DNA of 45,120 nt from assembly GCA_002068015.1 (NCBI GenBank), contig MVRV01000181.1, forward strand, positions 1-45,120. Reading direction: 5' to 3'. Each line of letters starts with the position of its first letter. Position 1 is the stretch's first letter. The notes under the pieces are model-generated. The model did no database searches, was not told where the DNA came from, and worked only from the letters and a program-made list of their open reading frames with translations. This DNA is from Smithella sp. PtaU1.Bin162. Its GTDB lineage: Bacteria; Desulfobacterota; Syntrophia; Syntrophales; Smithellaceae. This document shows, piece after piece, positions 16,601-26,508 of the stretch. The position numbers were made by a program, and so were the translations under genes.

Positions 16601-17743
16601 TTATTTCGCCTGTAAAACCCTGCCTATGGTCATTATTTCCGCTTCTTTTGTTCCTTCGTAGAGCTCCAGAATCTTCGCATCGCGATACCACTTCTGCACC
16701 GGATACTCTTCGATGTAACCGTATCCGCCGTGCAATTCCACTGCGTAATTGGCACAAAATACCGCTGTCTGGCCGCCGTAGAATTTCGCCATAGCGGCCA
16801 GGGTATAATCCGGCCTGCCCTGATCAATCAACCAGGCTGATTTGTAAATCAAACCACGCAGAGCTTCGATGCGGATCGCCATCTCCGTCAACTTCATCTG
16901 GGTTAGCTGATAAGATCCCAGCGGTGCGCCAAAAGCCGTCCTTTCTTTCACGTATTTAATGCTTGTTTCAAGACATGCTTCCGACAGACCCAGGGCCTGC
17001 CCGGACACCATGACTCGTGTCGTGTCAAAAAAGTGCATCAATTGCCGGAACCCATTGCCTTCCTTACCGACCAGATTGCTTTGCGGCACACGCACGTCTT
17101 CCAGGGCAATCTCCGCCGTATCACTTGCCCGGATGCCCATTTTCCCGTGAATTTTATTCCGCGTGACGCCGGGAGCGTCCGCCGGAACGACAATTAAACT
17201 GAAACTGTTGTGCTTTTTCTGTTCCGGATTGGTAATACACTGGGTTACCATGAAATCGCACACGCTGCCGTTAGTGATAAACATCTTATTGCCGTTGATG
17301 ACATAATCTTTGCCGTCTTTAACCGCTCTTGTTTTATACCCGGCGACATCCGTTCCGGCGTTGGGTTCCGTATAGGCCCCGGCACTCACCTTTTCCCCGG
17401 CACAAACCGGCGGCAGATAGGTTTGCTTCTGCTCTTCGGTACCGTACTGATAAATTGTTTCACAGCCGAATCCGGCGGCAACAACGTTCAGGCCTATCCC
17501 CATATCCACTTTGGACAACTCTTCCGTAATGATGGTATTGCCAAGAATTCCGGCACCGGCACCACCGTAGTCTTCCGAAATCCAGGCACCGACAAGTCCG
17601 TTTTCCGCTGCCTTTTTTCTGAGTTCCGGTGTGTATTTTTCTTCTTCGTCGCATGCCTGGGAAAGCGGTGTTATTTCCGCCACGGCAAACTTATAAGCCA
17701 TTTCCTTCAACATCTTTAACTCTTCGGTCAATTCAAAATCCAT
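16601..17743 (-). CDS. Acyl-CoA dehydrogenase (short-chain type)
   Basis: FAD enzyme forming the trans-2-enoyl-CoA in the first beta-oxidation step. It is 380 residues with the expected AYTEPNAGTDVAG and FITNG segments, a C-terminal ELHGGYGYIEEYPV block and the catalytic glutamate Glu363 in LYEGTKE, the position used by short- and medium-chain members. AGGAG precedes the ATG with 7-base spacing. It is followed by an NMO/FabK-like gene and preceded by 3-hydroxyacyl-CoA dehydrogenase, 150 bases away. Electron acceptor genes (etfAB) are not nearby. Confidence 0.93.
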   Translation of the reverse strand: MDFELTEELKMLKEMAYKFAVAEITPLSQACDEEEKYTPELRKKAAENGLVGAWISEDYGGAGAGILGNTIITEELSKVDMGIGLNVVAAGFGCETIYQYGTEEQKQTYLPPVCAGEKVSAGAYTEPNAGTDVAGYKTRAVKDGKDYVINGNKMFITNGSVCDFMVTQCITNPEQKKHNSFSLIVVPADAPGVTRNKIHGKMGIRASDTAEIALEDVRVPQSNLVGKEGNGFRQLMHFFDTTRVMVSGQALGLSEACLETSIKYVKERTAFGAPLGSYQLTQMKLTEMAIRIEALRGLIYKSAWLIDQGRPDYTLAAMAKFYGGQTAVFCANYAVELHGGYGYIEEYPVQKWYRDAKILELYEGTKEAEIMTIGRVLQAK

Positions 17744-17893
17744 ATCTTATCTCCTGATAACATACTTCCTTTGTTGAAACTACAAACACCTGATTGGCAT
17801 TTGCTTACCGTTCAGCTTCATCAGGCTCAGATAATTATTGCTCGTAATCTTCGCCCCAAAGCTCAAACGGAAGCAAATCTCTCGTCGGCCACC

Positions 17894-18751
17894 TTATTTT
17901 TTGGTGTAGTCGTAAACACCCTTGCCCGATTTACGCCCGTAATTCCCGGCGCGGACAATCTTTCTCAAATATTGAGCCGGACGGTATTTATCGCCAAGTT
18001 CCTTCTGGAGCCCATCCATAATGCGCAGCAGAGTATCATTACCAACCAGATCAGCCAAAGCCAGCGGTCCGATGGGGTGATTACAGCCCAGAACCATGCC
18101 CTTATCAATTTCTTCGGCCGATGCCAGACCTTCATCCAGAGCAACGAAAGCTTCATTAAGCATGGTACAGAGGATTCTGTTCACCACAAAAGCGGGGGCT
18201 TCCTTGACGACGATTACTTCCTTGCCTATCTTCTTGCCCCAGGCTTTTGCCACTTCCAGTGTCTCATCGGAAGTCTGATGGCCACGGATGATTTCCAGCA
18301 GGCGCATAACCGGAACGGGATTGAAAAAATGGGTGCCGATGAAACGGTCGGGTCTTTTGGTGGCCGACGCCATTTCCGTAATGCTGAGACCTGATGTATT
18401 GGTAAAAAAGAGGCAATGTTGCGGAACCACAGCTTCCAGTTCCGCGTAAACTTTTTTCTTCACGTCCATTACTTCAATAACAACTTCCACCACAATATCC
18501 GCATCCGCCGCCGCCTCTTTCACATCCAGAGTAGGTTTAATGCGGCCGAGGATTGCCTTCATCTGATCCTGAGTTATCTTTCCTTTTTCCGCATCGCGGC
18601 CGAGATTTTTCTTAATGGTATTCATCCCTCCATCCACAAATCGCTGCTCAATATCCCTCAGTGCTACTTCGTAGCCTGCCTGAGCACAAATCTGGGCAAT
18701 ACCGTTTCCCATCAAACCAGCACCCAACACACAAATTTTCTTGATTTCCAT
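17894..18751 (-). CDS. hbd: 3-hydroxybutyryl-CoA dehydrogenase
   Basis: NAD(P)-dependent oxidation of 3-hydroxyacyl-CoA to 3-ketoacyl-CoA. The 285-residue protein is the usual length for the single-domain short-chain enzyme. It shows the dinucleotide fold [12 protein letters not shown] (9-20), the catalytic His in [12 protein letters not shown], and the C-terminal [15 protein letters not shown] block. GAGGAG precedes the ATG. It sits between the thiolase and an acyl-CoA dehydrogenase, a butyrate/crotonate-type beta-oxidation set from which only the crotonase is missing locally. Confidence 0.94.
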   Translation of the reverse strand: MEIKKICVLGAGLMGNGIAQICAQAGYEVALRDIEQRFVDGGMNTIKKNLGRDAEKGKITQDQMKAILGRIKPTLDVKEAAADADIVVEVVIEVMDVKKKVYAELEAVVPQHCLFFTNTSGLSITEMASATKRPDRFIGTHFFNPVPVMRLLEIIRGHQTSDETLEVAKAWGKKIGKEVIVVKEAPAFVVNRILCTMLNEAFVALDEGLASAEEIDKGMVLGCNHPIGPLALADLVGNDTLLRIMDGLQKELGDKYRPAQYLRKIVRAGNYGRKSGKGVYDYTKK

Positions 18752-19017
18752 TTTCCTACTCCTCTTTGTTTTATTTTTATCGGATGAAAAAATTCATCCT
18801 TATTCCCAATATTAAAGGACTTCAAAAGCTAACAAACTACATTTTATTAATCAAGGGAAACAATAGCACAGCCGCCGGTTAACTTCGGCATCTTAATTAA
18901 AAAAAATCGAAATACTTCTGTGAGATCAATTACTTATTAATATTACAGCCGCCGCATAAAGTTTTCCTTCTTCTACCGCGCAGGATCTGATCCTGGAATA
19001 AGAGTGATCATAAAAGC
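18752..19017. other. 266-base gap between thiolase and hbd
   Basis: AT-rich and without a convincing gene, RNA or terminator. Its length leaves room for a separate promoter for hbd, but I could not identify one with confidence. Confidence 0.4.
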
Positions 19018-20268
19018 TTACAGCATTTCAACAGCAGCCGCCATGGAAACCCCGCCGCCGCCGCAAAGAGTAGCCAATCCCAGGGTTTTGCCCCGTTTTT
19101 TCATTGCATAGACGAGGGAAACCATGATGCGGCAACCGGTGGAACCAACCGGATGGCCCAGACCAATGCCGGATCCGTTAACATTAGTAATTTCCCTGGC
19201 AAGACCAAGTTCTTTTTCACAACCCAGATACTGGCCCGCAAAGGCTTCGTTGAGTTCGATCAGCTCGAAGTCCTTGATCTTCAGCCCGGATCTTTTCTCC
19301 AGATTGTGTACCGCGGGCACGGGGCTCAGCCCCATAACGGATGGATGGCAACCGCCGCGTCCGAAGTCCCTGATGCGGGCCAGAGGATTCAGACCGAGCT
19401 CTTTGGCTTTTTCCGCGGACATAATGATCATGGCACTCGCTCCGTCATTGATTCCGGAAGCATTGCCTGCTGTAACCTTGCCGATCTTAGGTACAAAGGC
19501 TGGGGGCAAACTTTTCAGCTCTTCCATGGTCAGATTAGGCCGGAAATGTTCGTCTTTGTCGAAGATTACGGGAGCTTTGCCTTTTTTCTGAGGAATCTCG
19601 ACGGAAACTATTTCTTCTCTGAAATCGCCCTCTTTTGTGGCTCTCTCCACATTGTTGTGACTGCGCAGAGCCACAATATCCATTTCCTCACGGCTGATGT
19701 TATGCATCTGCGCAATCAGTTCCGCCGTAATACCCATGATGTAAGGCTTCCCTTTATACAAATCGATAATCGGGCCATTTTTAACGGGACCTTTTTCCGG
19801 TCCAGGCAGCAAATGCGATCCGGCATGGAGACCGTGAATAAGATTATCGACGACTGTCTGATCCTGCAGACGGTATCCCCACCGGGAACCGGGCAAAGAG
19901 AAGGAAACCCCCGACATATGTTCCATACCTCCGGCCAGAATAATATCAGCCATACCGGCACGGATTAAAGCCATTCCGGACAAGACCGCCTCCATCCCGG
20001 AGATGCAGACGCGATTGACCGTAACCGCCGTTACCGATTCGGAAATTCCGGCCATTAGAGCGGCTATACGTGCGGAATTGAGCATATCTGCGGGCTCCAT
20101 ACAGCAACCGAAGCGGACATCATCAATTATTTCCGGACTGATACCGGAGCGTTTGATCGCTTCTCTCATGGCTATGCTGCCTAAAGCGGCAACATTCAAG
20201 TTCTTCAAAGATCCTCCAAAAGTACCAATTGCCGTACGACAGGCGGATACAATTACGACTTCTCTCAT
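19018..20268 (-). CDS. Acetyl-CoA C-acetyltransferase (thiolase)
   Basis: Cleaves or forms 3-ketoacyl-CoA by Claisen chemistry. The 416-residue protein has the nucleophilic Cys88 in NRVCISGMEAV, the NEAFAGQ motif, GSGIGLGHPVGSTG with the active-site His, and CGGGGVSMAA with the second catalytic Cys. I start at ATG 20268: AGGAGG stands 8 bases before it; a TTG one codon earlier is also possible. Slightly longer than typical acetoacetyl-CoA thiolases (about 390), so broader chain specificity is possible. It heads the minus-strand beta-oxidation run and has a good promoter upstream. Confidence 0.94.
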   Translation of the reverse strand: MREVVIVSACRTAIGTFGGSLKNLNVAALGSIAMREAIKRSGISPEIIDDVRFGCCMEPADMLNSARIAALMAGISESVTAVTVNRVCISGMEAVLSGMALIRAGMADIILAGGMEHMSGVSFSLPGSRWGYRLQDQTVVDNLIHGLHAGSHLLPGPEKGPVKNGPIIDLYKGKPYIMGITAELIAQMHNISREEMDIVALRSHNNVERATKEGDFREEIVSVEIPQKKGKAPVIFDKDEHFRPNLTMEELKSLPPAFVPKIGKVTAGNASGINDGASAMIIMSAEKAKELGLNPLARIRDFGRGGCHPSVMGLSPVPAVHNLEKRSGLKIKDFELIELNEAFAGQYLGCEKELGLAREITNVNGSGIGLGHPVGSTGCRIMVSLVYAMKKRGKTLGLATLCGGGGVSMAAAVEML

Positions 20269-20321
20269 CAAATCAACCTCCTTTAATAAGTATTTTTGTG
20301 GAGACGATCAGCGAACGCTCC

Positions 20322-20337
20322 GTAAACAATCGTTTAT
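20322..20337. promoter_or_regulatory. Dyad downstream of the thiolase promoter
   Basis: GTAAAC-AATC-GTTTAT, a near-perfect 6-bp dyad with a 4-base spacer, lies 10-25 bases after the predicted thiolase transcription start, where a bound protein would block transcription. It differs at one base from the dyad GTAAAC-N4-GTTTAC at 29389-29404 in the sigma-54 control region. Confidence 0.4.
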
Positions 20338-20354
20338 AATAATTTCAGCCGTTA

Positions 20355-20383
20355 ATTATTGCCGACTTGAAATTTATTGTAAA
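20355..20383 (-). promoter_or_regulatory. Sigma-70-type promoter for the thiolase operon
   Basis: On the minus strand TTTACA (20383-20378), 17 bases, then AATAAT (20360-20355); both hexamers are one mismatch from consensus at ideal spacing. Predicted start near 20347, about 80 bases before the thiolase ATG. Confidence 0.55.
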
Positions 20384-20519
20384 GAAGAAATAAAGAAGCC
20401 ATATAGTTCTTTTACTTCACCAAAATATTCCGCATATTTTTATTCAGCAATGGCAACCCTGATAATTGTAGATTCAAGAATTCATTTGCATCGCCTGCCG
20501 GAATATGCCAAATTGACAT

Positions 20520-21044
20520 ATGCGTATAATAATCGATGGTTACAACTTAATCCGGCAATCGGATTTTTTCCGCCGCTATGAAAAACGAAGCCTGGAAGAC
20601 GGCCGCCGGTCATTGATATCCCGTCTGGCGGAGTACAAAAGGAAAAAAGGGCACAATATTACCGTTGTTTTTGACGGATGGGAATCCGGGGCACCACAGG
20701 AAGAGCGGGACCGCGAAAAAAATATTAGTGTCATTTACTCGCGACGCGGCGAAAAAGCTGATGAAGTCATCAAAAGACTGGCCGGCACCTCTTCGGAAGA
20801 AACCGTTATTGTTTCTTCCGACCGGGAAATTGCCTCCTATGTAAACAGGCGAGGAAAGACCGTATTGTCTTCCAGCGAATTTGAAATATTGATGGACAAA
20901 GCCAGTGTGGAATCTCCGGCAAATATGTTCGCTTATGATAAAGAAACAGATGATGAACCTGATTATCGTACCTTTAAAAAAGGACCGGCCAAAAGATTAC
21001 CGCGCGCCAAGAGACACAAGCAGGCAAAAATAAAGAAGCTTTAA
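20520..21044 (+). CDS. YacP-like NYN-domain protein (putative ribonuclease)
   Basis: A 174-residue protein with a PIN-like NYN domain: IIIDGYNLIR (3-12) with the first Asp and Asn, TVVFDGWESG (48-57), and VSSDREIASYV (about 98-108), the acidic positions expected of a metal-dependent nuclease. The last 30 residues are strongly basic (KRLPRAKRHKQAKIKK), which could bind RNA. B. subtilis Rae1/YacP is the known relative and cuts mRNA on the ribosome; whether this protein does is unknown. The ribosome-binding site is weak. The start is divergent from the thiolase operon. Confidence 0.8.
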   Translation: MRIIIDGYNLIRQSDFFRRYEKRSLEDGRRSLISRLAEYKRKKGHNITVVFDGWESGAPQEERDREKNISVIYSRRGEKADEVIKRLAGTSSEETVIVSSDREIASYVNRRGKTVLSSSEFEILMDKASVESPANMFAYDKETDDEPDYRTFKKGPAKRLPRAKRHKQAKIKKL

Positions 21045-21160
21045 TATTCCTCCATCACCCATTGCTGGTATGGGCATTTTGTTCCGTTATTATTGGTAAT
21101 AGGTTGCCACCACCATTCCGGAACAGATTACCGGAAAATATCTCCGGGTGTAACAAGCAA

Positions 21161-22099
21161 TTAGGTCTTGCCGCCTTTTTTCCGGAAAAAATCCATAATG
21201 CCGTTTGGCATGAAAATGGTAACGACAATGAAAAGGGCGCCATAGATAATCCGGGCAATTTCCGCCTGAGCAAAAGTAGAAAGTCCTTCGTTGACAACTG
21301 TGAGGATGACAGCCCCGATGATCGGTCCCAGCCAGGTACCCCCGCCCCCGAACATGGCCATAAGGACGATGAGTATGGAAATATTGATACTGAAAACAGC
21401 ATCGGCATGGATATAGCCCAGGTAATAGGCAAACAGACCCCCGGCAACACCCGGAAAGAACGCGGAAAGGACAAAAGCCTGAATTTTGAGCTTTGCCGTA
21501 GGTATTGCCATGGTCTCCGCCACCTCTTCGTCGGAACGGATCGCCGTGAGCCCCGTGCCGAAGCGGGAACGTCCGAGAAACCAGGACACAGCCAGGGTAA
21601 CAACCATAAGGAGAAGCATCACTTCATACATGATGGTACGGGAAGTCTTTTCCGGAATATCCATAAATTTCAGCCAGAGCCCCTCGGCACCGCCCAGAAA
21701 TTCGATGTTTTTTACCGCCAGATCCACGACAAAAGCAAAGCATAACGTCACGACGGAAAAGTATGGTCCACGAATCTTCAAACAGGGATAGCCGACAATA
21801 AGAGCGACAAGAGCTGCTATTCCCCCTGCGGGGATAGAAGCAAGCATCGTCAGCATAGGCGGCAGTTGAAGCATTGTTGCAAGCTTAGCCGTGGCAAAGG
21901 CGCCGATGCCGAAGAAGGCGGCATGACCAAAGGAAAGATAGCCGCCATAACCGCCGATAAAATTCCAGGAAGATGCCAAAATGACATACATAAAGACCGA
22001 AAACATGAAGGAAAGGTAATAGACCTCCGGCCCTATACAAGGGAAAGCGGCTAAAAGGATGACCAGAATTGCCAAAGCAACCGGATAGGCTTTATTCAT
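21161..22099 (-). CDS. livM: Branched-chain-type ABC transporter permease LivM
   Basis: One of two inner-membrane permeases of a Liv/HAAT family importer. 312 residues with about nine hydrophobic segments and the conserved GYGGYLSFGHAAFFGIGAF block near residue 50 and the EEVAETMAIPTAKLK cytoplasmic loop that contacts the ATPase. Its ATG overlaps the livH stop (TAATG), showing translational coupling. Last gene of the run starting at 29087. Confidence 0.93.
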   Translation of the reverse strand: MNKAYPVALAILVILLAAFPCIGPEVYYLSFMFSVFMYVILASSWNFIGGYGGYLSFGHAAFFGIGAFATAKLATMLQLPPMLTMLASIPAGGIAALVALIVGYPCLKIRGPYFSVVTLCFAFVVDLAVKNIEFLGGAEGLWLKFMDIPEKTSRTIMYEVMLLLMVVTLAVSWFLGRSRFGTGLTAIRSDEEVAETMAIPTAKLKIQAFVLSAFFPGVAGGLFAYYLGYIHADAVFSINISILIVLMAMFGGGGTWLGPIIGAVILTVVNEGLSTFAQAEIARIIYGALFIVVTIFMPNGIMDFFRKKGGKT

Positions 22100-22977
22100 T
22101 ACATACCCTCCTGTTTAATCAACCCGTGAGGCCGGAAGATAAGAAAGATCATCAGGAGGCCGAAAGTCACAAGATTCACCCACTGGAAGGGCAGAAAGGC
22201 CATGGAGAGCCCGGTGATAACACCGATGATCAGTCCCGCCAGGGCGGTACCGATAACATTGCCTACCCCACCGACAATAACTACCAGAAAGAGATAGATC
22301 AGCCAGAGATTATGCGAATGAGGTTCAAACGAATTAAGGAGGGCGAGACTTATTCCCCCCGCTCCGGCCGTGGATACGGCAAGGGCGAAGGTGATCATGC
22401 TGATCCGGTACAGGTTGACGCCGTACAATTGCGCCGCTTCGGGCTGCTGCCAGGCAGCCCTTACAGCCATGCCCGTATATGTTTTTTTAAGAAAAAGATA
22501 AATGGCCGTTATCCCCAAAACAGACAGTCCGAATCCGACCAGGTGGGGATATTGAAAATAAAAGGGGCCCGCGATCAAGGCGCCGCTGGAATAGGTCGGG
22601 GTCAGGACACGCGGATCCGCCTTCCAGATGAGGGCCATGATGTTTTCCAGAATAATGGCCAGGCCAAATGTAAGAATCATCGATGCCATAACGATATTCT
22701 GCGCTCTGGTGATGGGCCTGATCAGGAGCTGATATAGACCGCAAGCCGTGATAAACAAAAGCGGCACGGACACCGCCGCCGAAACGACGGGGTCCACGCC
22801 GCAGTACTGTAAAAGGCTGTAGGACAAATATGCCCCAATGAGCCCGAAGGCGGCATGAGAGATGTGAATGACGTGCATCACTCCCCAGGTCAGGGAAAAA
22901 CCAACGCCCAGCAAAGCATAAACCATGCCCATCATAATGCCGCTGATCAAAGACTGGATGATAAGAACCGCGTCCAT
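22099..22977 (-). CDS. livH: Branched-chain-type ABC transporter permease LivH
   Basis: A 292-residue permease with about eight membrane segments, SLISGIMMGMVYALLGVGFSLTWG at the N-terminus and the loop AWQQPEAAQLYGVNLYRI that couples to the ATPase. One base separates it from the binding-protein stop codon and it overlaps livM, so the three are translated together. Confidence 0.93.
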   Translation of the reverse strand: MDAVLIIQSLISGIMMGMVYALLGVGFSLTWGVMHVIHISHAAFGLIGAYLSYSLLQYCGVDPVVSAAVSVPLLFITACGLYQLLIRPITRAQNIVMASMILTFGLAIILENIMALIWKADPRVLTPTYSSGALIAGPFYFQYPHLVGFGLSVLGITAIYLFLKKTYTGMAVRAAWQQPEAAQLYGVNLYRISMITFALAVSTAGAGGISLALLNSFEPHSHNLWLIYLFLVVIVGGVGNVIGTALAGLIIGVITGLSMAFLPFQWVNLVTFGLLMIFLIFRPHGLIKQEGM

Positions 22978-22978
22978 G

Positions 22979-24187
22979 TTATTTTTCCCAAGCCGGTTTT
23001 GGATAGACCGGTTCTCTCGTCTGAATGTTCTTGGGTGAAATCAATTCGACCTTGCCGTTGATAAGCTGGGTTCCGAAGTTAATCGGTGCGGGCAGACCGC
23101 GTTCGTCGAAGGTCAGGGAACCGGCGATGGTGTTAACCTCATTCTTTTTCAGCCAATCGCGGATTTTCGTCTGCTCCAGAGTTTTGGCCCCCGTTACTGC
23201 CTGTTCCAGAGTCTGCATCCAGGCATAACCAAATCCGAAGTAAAGAGGGTATTCGTTCAAATTGTATGTTTTCTTTACGTAAGCGTTGAGTTTGTCATTT
23301 CCCGGGTATTTAAGCTGGCCGGACAAGACGGTCCCGGAAAAAACATAATCGCCGTCCTTCCCGAGTTCTTTGACCCAGGCGGGGACTACGGAACCTATTC
23401 CCTGCACGATGGCCTTGGGATTATAATCGAGGGCTTTGGCCGCCTTCATCATTGTGACTCCGTCGGGGAAAAAGCCATTGGCAAAAAGAATGTCGCATTG
23501 CGACTGCTTGGCCTTGACAATCAGGGCTGTAGCATCGGCAAGAGGTGCATTATACTTTTCGTTGATTACAATTTTGATATTCAGCTTTTTCGTCCAGCGA
23601 TCAATAGAGTCGATTAACGAGAGACCGACAGGGTTATTGATGGTGTAAACGGCTGCTTTCTGGGGACGCTTTTCGGCGGGAACAGTGGCGAGCCACTGGA
23701 AGAATCCCTCATACCACCATTCGCCCATGAGCGGCGGAGCACCAAAGGAATAAGTGTAACCCTGAAGAAAGCTCTTCATATGGCCGCCCATGGAGACATA
23801 AACGTACTTGTGTTTTTCCGCGACAGGCATGACGGCCCGGGCGGCAGTACCCGGATAGCCGCCGAAAAGGAGATCGGCCTTATCGACGGTAATTACTTTT
23901 TCCGCAAAGGTTACGGCCTTGCCCACATCGGACTGGTCATCATATATCTTGAATTCTACGGGACGTCCCAAAAGTCCGCCCTTGGTATTGATTTCGTCCG
24001 CCCAGAAACGCATCCCTTTTTCGATCCATTGTCCGGTTTCGGCATACGCTCCCGTGAGAGGCAGGGAACCGCCGATAACAATGGTTTTTCCAGCGCCAAA
24101 ACCGGCCGCAGGGGTCATAAGCATGAGACCGCACAACACGGCGGTAATCAAGAACATTGAGAAATCCTTAATTCGGTTTTCTTTCAT
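22979..24187 (-). CDS. Branched-chain-type ABC transporter substrate-binding protein
   Basis: Periplasmic solute-binding protein of 402 residues. It has an N-terminal signal segment (hydrophobic about 10-31, likely cut near GFGA), followed by TIVIGGSLPLTGAYAETGQ, typical of the LivK/HAAT family, and a GGYPGTAARAVMPVAEKHK block. AGGAGG lies 7 bases before the ATG. Many family members in anaerobes bind aromatic or alicyclic acids instead of amino acids; because this operon starts with cyclase and BKACE genes, a cyclic or keto compound is a better guess than leucine. Confidence 0.9.
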   Translation of the reverse strand: MKENRIKDFSMFLITAVLCGLMLMTPAAGFGAGKTIVIGGSLPLTGAYAETGQWIEKGMRFWADEINTKGGLLGRPVEFKIYDDQSDVGKAVTFAEKVITVDKADLLFGGYPGTAARAVMPVAEKHKYVYVSMGGHMKSFLQGYTYSFGAPPLMGEWWYEGFFQWLATVPAEKRPQKAAVYTINNPVGLSLIDSIDRWTKKLNIKIVINEKYNAPLADATALIVKAKQSQCDILFANGFFPDGVTMMKAAKALDYNPKAIVQGIGSVVPAWVKELGKDGDYVFSGTVLSGQLKYPGNDKLNAYVKKTYNLNEYPLYFGFGYAWMQTLEQAVTGAKTLEQTKIRDWLKKNEVNTIAGSLTFDERGLPAPINFGTQLINGKVELISPKNIQTREPVYPKPAWEK

Positions 24188-24219
24188 TATGAAACCTCCT
24201 TTAAAAAGTTTAGTTTATC

Positions 24220-24924
24220 TCAGAGTCCCAAATAGGACGTCTTGACTTTTGGATTCTCCCGTAGTTCCCGGGAAGGTCCTTTTAAAGCCATTATTCCGTT
24301 TTCCAGAACATATCCGTAAGTAGTGATGGACAAAGTTTCCAGCACCTCCTGGGACACCAGCAGAATCGTCATTCCTTCTTTGTTCAATTCTTTTATGATC
24401 ATAAATATTTCCGCTGCCGCTTTGGGAGCAAGCCCGAGCGATGGTTCATCCAGCATGAGCAGCCGGGGTTTGGCCATAAGCGCCCGGCCCAATGCCACCA
24501 TTTGCTGCTCTCCGCCGGAAAGACTGCCGGCAAACTGGCGACGGCGATCGGCCAGGCGGGGGAAGGTGGAAAATACTTTTTGCAGGGACTCCGGCGCTTG
24601 TCTGCGGACATTGGGATGATATGCTCCCATGATTATGTTTTCTTCCACCGTCATGCCCGGAAAGAGCTTGCGGCCTTCGGGAACCTGAATGATTCCCGCC
24701 TGGCAGATATTATCGGGAGAAAGTCCCTTGAGCGGCCGGCCTTCCCAGATAATCTCCCCGGATACAGCCTGTATCATTCCGGAAATAACATTCATCAAGG
24801 TTGATTTCCCCGAACCGTTTGCCCCGATGAGAGCCACCATGTCTCCCTGAGAAATCTCCAGAGACACTCCCTGAAGGGCTTTCATTTGGCCGTAACAGAC
24901 TGTAATGTTTTCAACACTTAGCAT
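24220..24924 (-). CDS. livF: Branched-chain-type ABC transporter ATPase LivF
   Basis: A 234-residue ATPase with Walker A GANGSGKST (about 33-41), signature LSGGEQQMVALGRAL, and Walker B LLMLDEPSLGL. The gene start overlaps livG by 14 bases. With livG it powers the livHM permease. Confidence 0.94.
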   Translation of the reverse strand: MLSVENITVCYGQMKALQGVSLEISQGDMVALIGANGSGKSTLMNVISGMIQAVSGEIIWEGRPLKGLSPDNICQAGIIQVPEGRKLFPGMTVEENIIMGAYHPNVRRQAPESLQKVFSTFPRLADRRRQFAGSLSGGEQQMVALGRALMAKPRLLMLDEPSLGLAPKAAAEIFMIIKELNKEGMTILLVSQEVLETLSITTYGYVLENGIMALKGPSRELRENPKVKTSYLGL

Positions 24925-25642
24925 AGGCAGCCCCCAAGTATGCGGAAACGACCTCGGGATGATTGGCTACTTCATCCGGCGATCCTTCAGTGATTTTTGT
25001 CCCGAAATTCAGCACCATAATGCGGCTGCATGTACTCATGATTGCTTTCATCACATGTTCAATCATAAAAATGGTTGTTCCGTACTCCTCCCGGATCCGG
25101 AAGGTGAGATCGATGGCGGCTGTTATCTCCGTCGGATTCAGCCCGGCAAAGACTTCGTCGAGCAGAAGGATCTCCGGATGAAGGCCAAGGGCACGGGCAA
25201 CTTCGAGGCGCTTACGATCCTCCAAGACCAGCTCGCCGGGAAGGCGGCGGGCCTTATCCGCAAGCCCGGCAAAGGCAAGAATATCCATGGCTCTTTCCCT
25301 TGCTTCCCCGGCTTTGGTCTTGCCCTCGCGACCGTAAAGAACACCGGTGGCAACATTTTCGATAAGATTGATGCCGCTCAAGGGACGGACGATCTGGAAA
25401 GTACGGCCTATTCCCAGGCGTGCCCGCTGATGAGGCGACAGAGTCGTTATTTTACGATTCTCGAAGAACAGATCTCCTCCATCGGGAGAATAGATACCGG
25501 AGATAACATTAAACAGCGTCGTCTTGCCCGAACCGTTCGGTCCGATAAGTCCGACGATCTCACCGCGGCGCACTTCGAAATCGACTTCCGATAAAGCCGT
25601 GAGACCGCCGAAACGTTTGGTTATTTTTTTGCCCACCAACAT
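24911..25642 (-). CDS. livG: Branched-chain-type ABC transporter ATPase LivG
   Basis: A 243-residue ATPase with Walker [10 protein letters not shown] (about 34-42), Walker [13 protein letters not shown], and the LivG-type C-terminal helix. The signature loop reads [16 protein letters not shown] in place of the usual LSGGQ; this variant is seen in many LivG-like proteins, so it is not a sign of decay. First transporter gene after the cyclase at 25720, separated by 77 bases that include an AT-rich hairpin. Confidence 0.93.
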   Translation of the reverse strand: MLVGKKITKRFGGLTALSEVDFEVRRGEIVGLIGPNGSGKTTLFNVISGIYSPDGGDLFFENRKITTLSPHQRARLGIGRTFQIVRPLSGINLIENVATGVLYGREGKTKAGEARERAMDILAFAGLADKARRLPGELVLEDRKRLEVARALGLHPEILLLDEVFAGLNPTEITAAIDLTFRIREEYGTTIFMIEHVMKAIMSTCSRIMVLNFGTKITEGSPDEVANHPEVVSAYLGAAYAKC

Positions 25643-25673
25643 GTCCGTCTTCCGAACTCCTTCCCCACTAATT

Positions 25674-25693
25674 AACTTTTTCGCAAAAAAGTT
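25674..25693 (-). terminator. Weak AT-rich hairpin between cyclase and livG
   Basis: AACTTTTT-CGCA-AAAAAGTT, an 8-bp mostly A-T stem. It might act as a partial terminator or processing site that lowers transporter expression relative to the enzymes. Stability is low and no clear T-run follows. Confidence 0.25.
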
Positions 25694-25719
25694 TCAAATA
25701 TCGGCTCAACACTTTGCCC

Positions 25720-26478
25720 TCATGTACCTATTATGGCCACTGCGCGGCACCAACCGGCACTGCCTCCCGTGAGCTTTACGGGAAAACAGGCAACCTTGAA
25801 ATTGAACGCTCTGGGCAAAAGATCGAGATTGGCCAGTTTTTCCAGATGGCAATATTCCCTTTCAATACCCGCCAGATGGGCTTCCCAAAGGATTTGCCGA
25901 TCGCCCGTTCTCGCAAATTCTTCTTTTATGGCCCAAAAAGGCCGATCCCATCCCCAGGCATCAATACCCATAACACGTATGCCCTGGTCGACAAGCCACA
26001 GCGTCGATTCCCTGCACATACCGCAGCCCGCATCAAAATATTCGGCCTTTCCCCATAACTTATCGGCACCGGTCATAATAAGAACAATATCGAGCGGCTT
26101 CAGTGTATAACCGATACGATCCAGTTCTTTTTGCAGATCTTCACTGGTTATCACTGATCCTTTTTGTTTTTGCCGGAAATCGAGGACTACGCCGTCGCCG
26201 TAACACCAAGCAAGAGGAATCTGATCAATAGTCCTGGCTTTCTTCCCCTCACTCTGAGGTGCGTAGTGCCAGGGAGCGTCAAGATGAGTTCCGGAATGGG
26301 AAATCATCTCCACGCTGTCGTTCGCATATCCCAGGCCATTTCTGAGATCATTTTCTGCGCAGCCGAAAAATTTTGCCAGAACCGGGGCTGTCTCCTGATG
26401 TCTCTGATGGACTACCTTGAGAGAAAGAGCCTCACTCGGGCTCTCTTCCGTAGGTACGCTCAAATCAATAATTTCCAT
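25720..26478 (-). CDS. Cyclase-family (kynurenine formamidase-like) metal hydrolase 1
   Basis: A 252-residue member of the PF04199 cyclase fold, which hydrolyses amides, lactones or cyclic ketones with a bound metal. It has the metal motif [12 protein letters not shown], the [11 protein letters not shown] block and a downstream [21 protein letters not shown] segment with the His and Glu expected in the active site. I start at Met 26478, preceded by GAGGAG; the ATG four codons upstream has no such site. It is a paralogue of the gene at 27458 (roughly half identical by eye), and the two flank a BKACE gene. Ring-opening hydrolysis of a cyclic diketone is my inference. Confidence 0.85.
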   Translation of the reverse strand: MEIIDLSVPTEESPSEALSLKVVHQRHQETAPVLAKFFGCAENDLRNGLGYANDSVEMISHSGTHLDAPWHYAPQSEGKKARTIDQIPLAWCYGDGVVLDFRQKQKGSVITSEDLQKELDRIGYTLKPLDIVLIMTGADKLWGKAEYFDAGCGMCRESTLWLVDQGIRVMGIDAWGWDRPFWAIKEEFARTGDRQILWEAHLAGIEREYCHLEKLANLDLLPRAFNFKVACFPVKLTGGSAGWCRAVAIIGT

Positions 26479-26508
26479 CTTACTCCTCATTTCTGAGATG
26501 ATCCACTT

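Noticed and set aside
19153..19968. 271-codon plus-strand frame
   Set aside because: Antisense to the thiolase gene, with no family resemblance.
24911..25642. LivG signature loop lacks LSGGQ
   Set aside because: The [12 protein letters not shown] variant is common in LivG-like ATPases, so it is not evidence of inactivation.
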